Source: Halothece sp. MAG
Lineage (GTDB): Bacteria > Cyanobacteriota > Cyanobacteriia > Cyanobacteriales > Rubidibacteraceae
Reading direction: 5' to 3'
Assembly: GCA_018610095.1 (NCBI GenBank)
Contig: JAHEOB010000148.1
Coordinates: 1 to 5,926 of the forward strand
Length of the DNA: 5,926 bases
Shown here: in pieces, positions 5,623 through 5,926 of the stretch
Layout of the letters: the number at the start of each line of letters is the position of its first letter
Position numbering within the stretch: position 1 is the first letter of the stretch
Translations under genes and position numbers: made by a program
Notes under the pieces: model-generated
Databases searched by the model: none
Seen by the model: the letters and a program-made list of their open reading frames with translations, nothing else
Told to the model about the DNA's origin: nothing

Positions 5623-5926
5623 TTGGCTAACAAAGCTACTTCACCCAGTAGCCGGGACCCTCGGTGTTCACTATAATGTCGCCGCCTGGGTGTTGTTTCC
5701 AACAAAGCTACTTCACCCAGTAGCCGGGACAAGAAATTGCTGATGCTCTCGACAAGAATGAATCTGTGTTTCCAACAAAGCTACTTAACCCAGTAGCCGG
5801 GACTGGGAGTCTCCGAGGGGACAATCTCCCTATTCCTTTCGTTTCCAACAAAGCTACTTAACCCAGTAGCCGGGACTCGATTATGCCGGGTTAAAACGGT
5901 ACAATCTTGTGAGAAGTTTCCAACAA
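5623..5926 (-). CRISPR. CRISPR array, trailer end, five repeats visible
   Basis: Repeats of 36 bases lie at 5623-5658 (degenerate), 5695-5730, 5768-5803 and 5841-5876, with the first 11 bases of a fifth at 5916-5926. Spacers are 36, 37, 37 and 39 bases and share no similarity. Each repeat holds a perfect 6-bp hairpin, GCTACT / AGTAGC, at repeat positions 13-18 and 25-30. In the minus-strand sense the repeat starts GTCCCGG and ends TTGGAAAC, the form typical of type I and III crRNA handles. The leftmost repeat has lost that end (AGCCAA instead of GGAAAC), as expected for the oldest, trailer-end repeat. Transcription is therefore inferred to run leftward from a leader beyond the right edge. Repeat position 20 on the plus strand is C in the first two repeats and A in the next two. 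No cas gene is visible, so the subtype is open. Confidence 0.97.

Overview
The window looks like chromosomal DNA from an AT-rich cyanobacterium, probably unicellular or Chroococcales-like (an inference). Two signs support this: a complete orange carotenoid protein (OCP) gene with every diagnostic photochemical residue, and three exact GCGATCGC (HIP1) octamers in under 6 kb. No gene here fixes the genus.

Layout from left to right. Positions 1-167 hold the first 55 codons of a minus-strand alpha/beta-hydrolase that leaves the window. A 225-base divergent spacer carries a GC-rich dispersed repeat. Positions 393-1811 (plus) encode a 472-residue membrane protein that I cannot name; it ends in an Asp/Gly-rich tail built partly from a 24-bp tandem repeat. 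Its gene converges on the OCP gene (2008-2967, minus), with an imperfect hairpin between them. A 437-base spacer upstream of OCP contains a perfect 9-bp inverted repeat, a 14-bp palindrome and a second copy of the dispersed repeat. Then come an epoxide-hydrolase-like alpha/beta-hydrolase (3405-4274, minus) and a six-helix YrhK-like membrane protein (4365-5252, minus). The right end is a CRISPR array (5623 to beyond 5926) with five visible repeats, separated from the rest by a strong hairpin terminator.

How the parts relate. OCP is the only gene whose job is clear: it quenches phycobilisome excitation under strong blue-green light. No fluorescence recovery protein or carotenoid ketolase gene lies beside it here. 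The minus-strand genes (YrhK-like, hydrolase, OCP) point the same way, but the 437-base gap before OCP argues for a separate OCP promoter. The CRISPR array is most likely transcribed leftward from a leader outside the window, because its degenerate terminal repeat lies at the left and the reverse-complement repeat ends in GGAAAC. The hairpin at 5553-5583 would then end that transcript. No cas gene is visible.

The least expected structure is a fossil duplication. The start and upstream region of the 3405-4274 hydrolase gene (4254-4346) recur in diverged form at 5451-5538, on the far side of the YrhK-like gene, and include a broken hydrolase start reading MVAAIQQ against MLAAIQQ. I see no convincing new multi-gene system; the most poorly explained gene is the 472-residue membrane protein.
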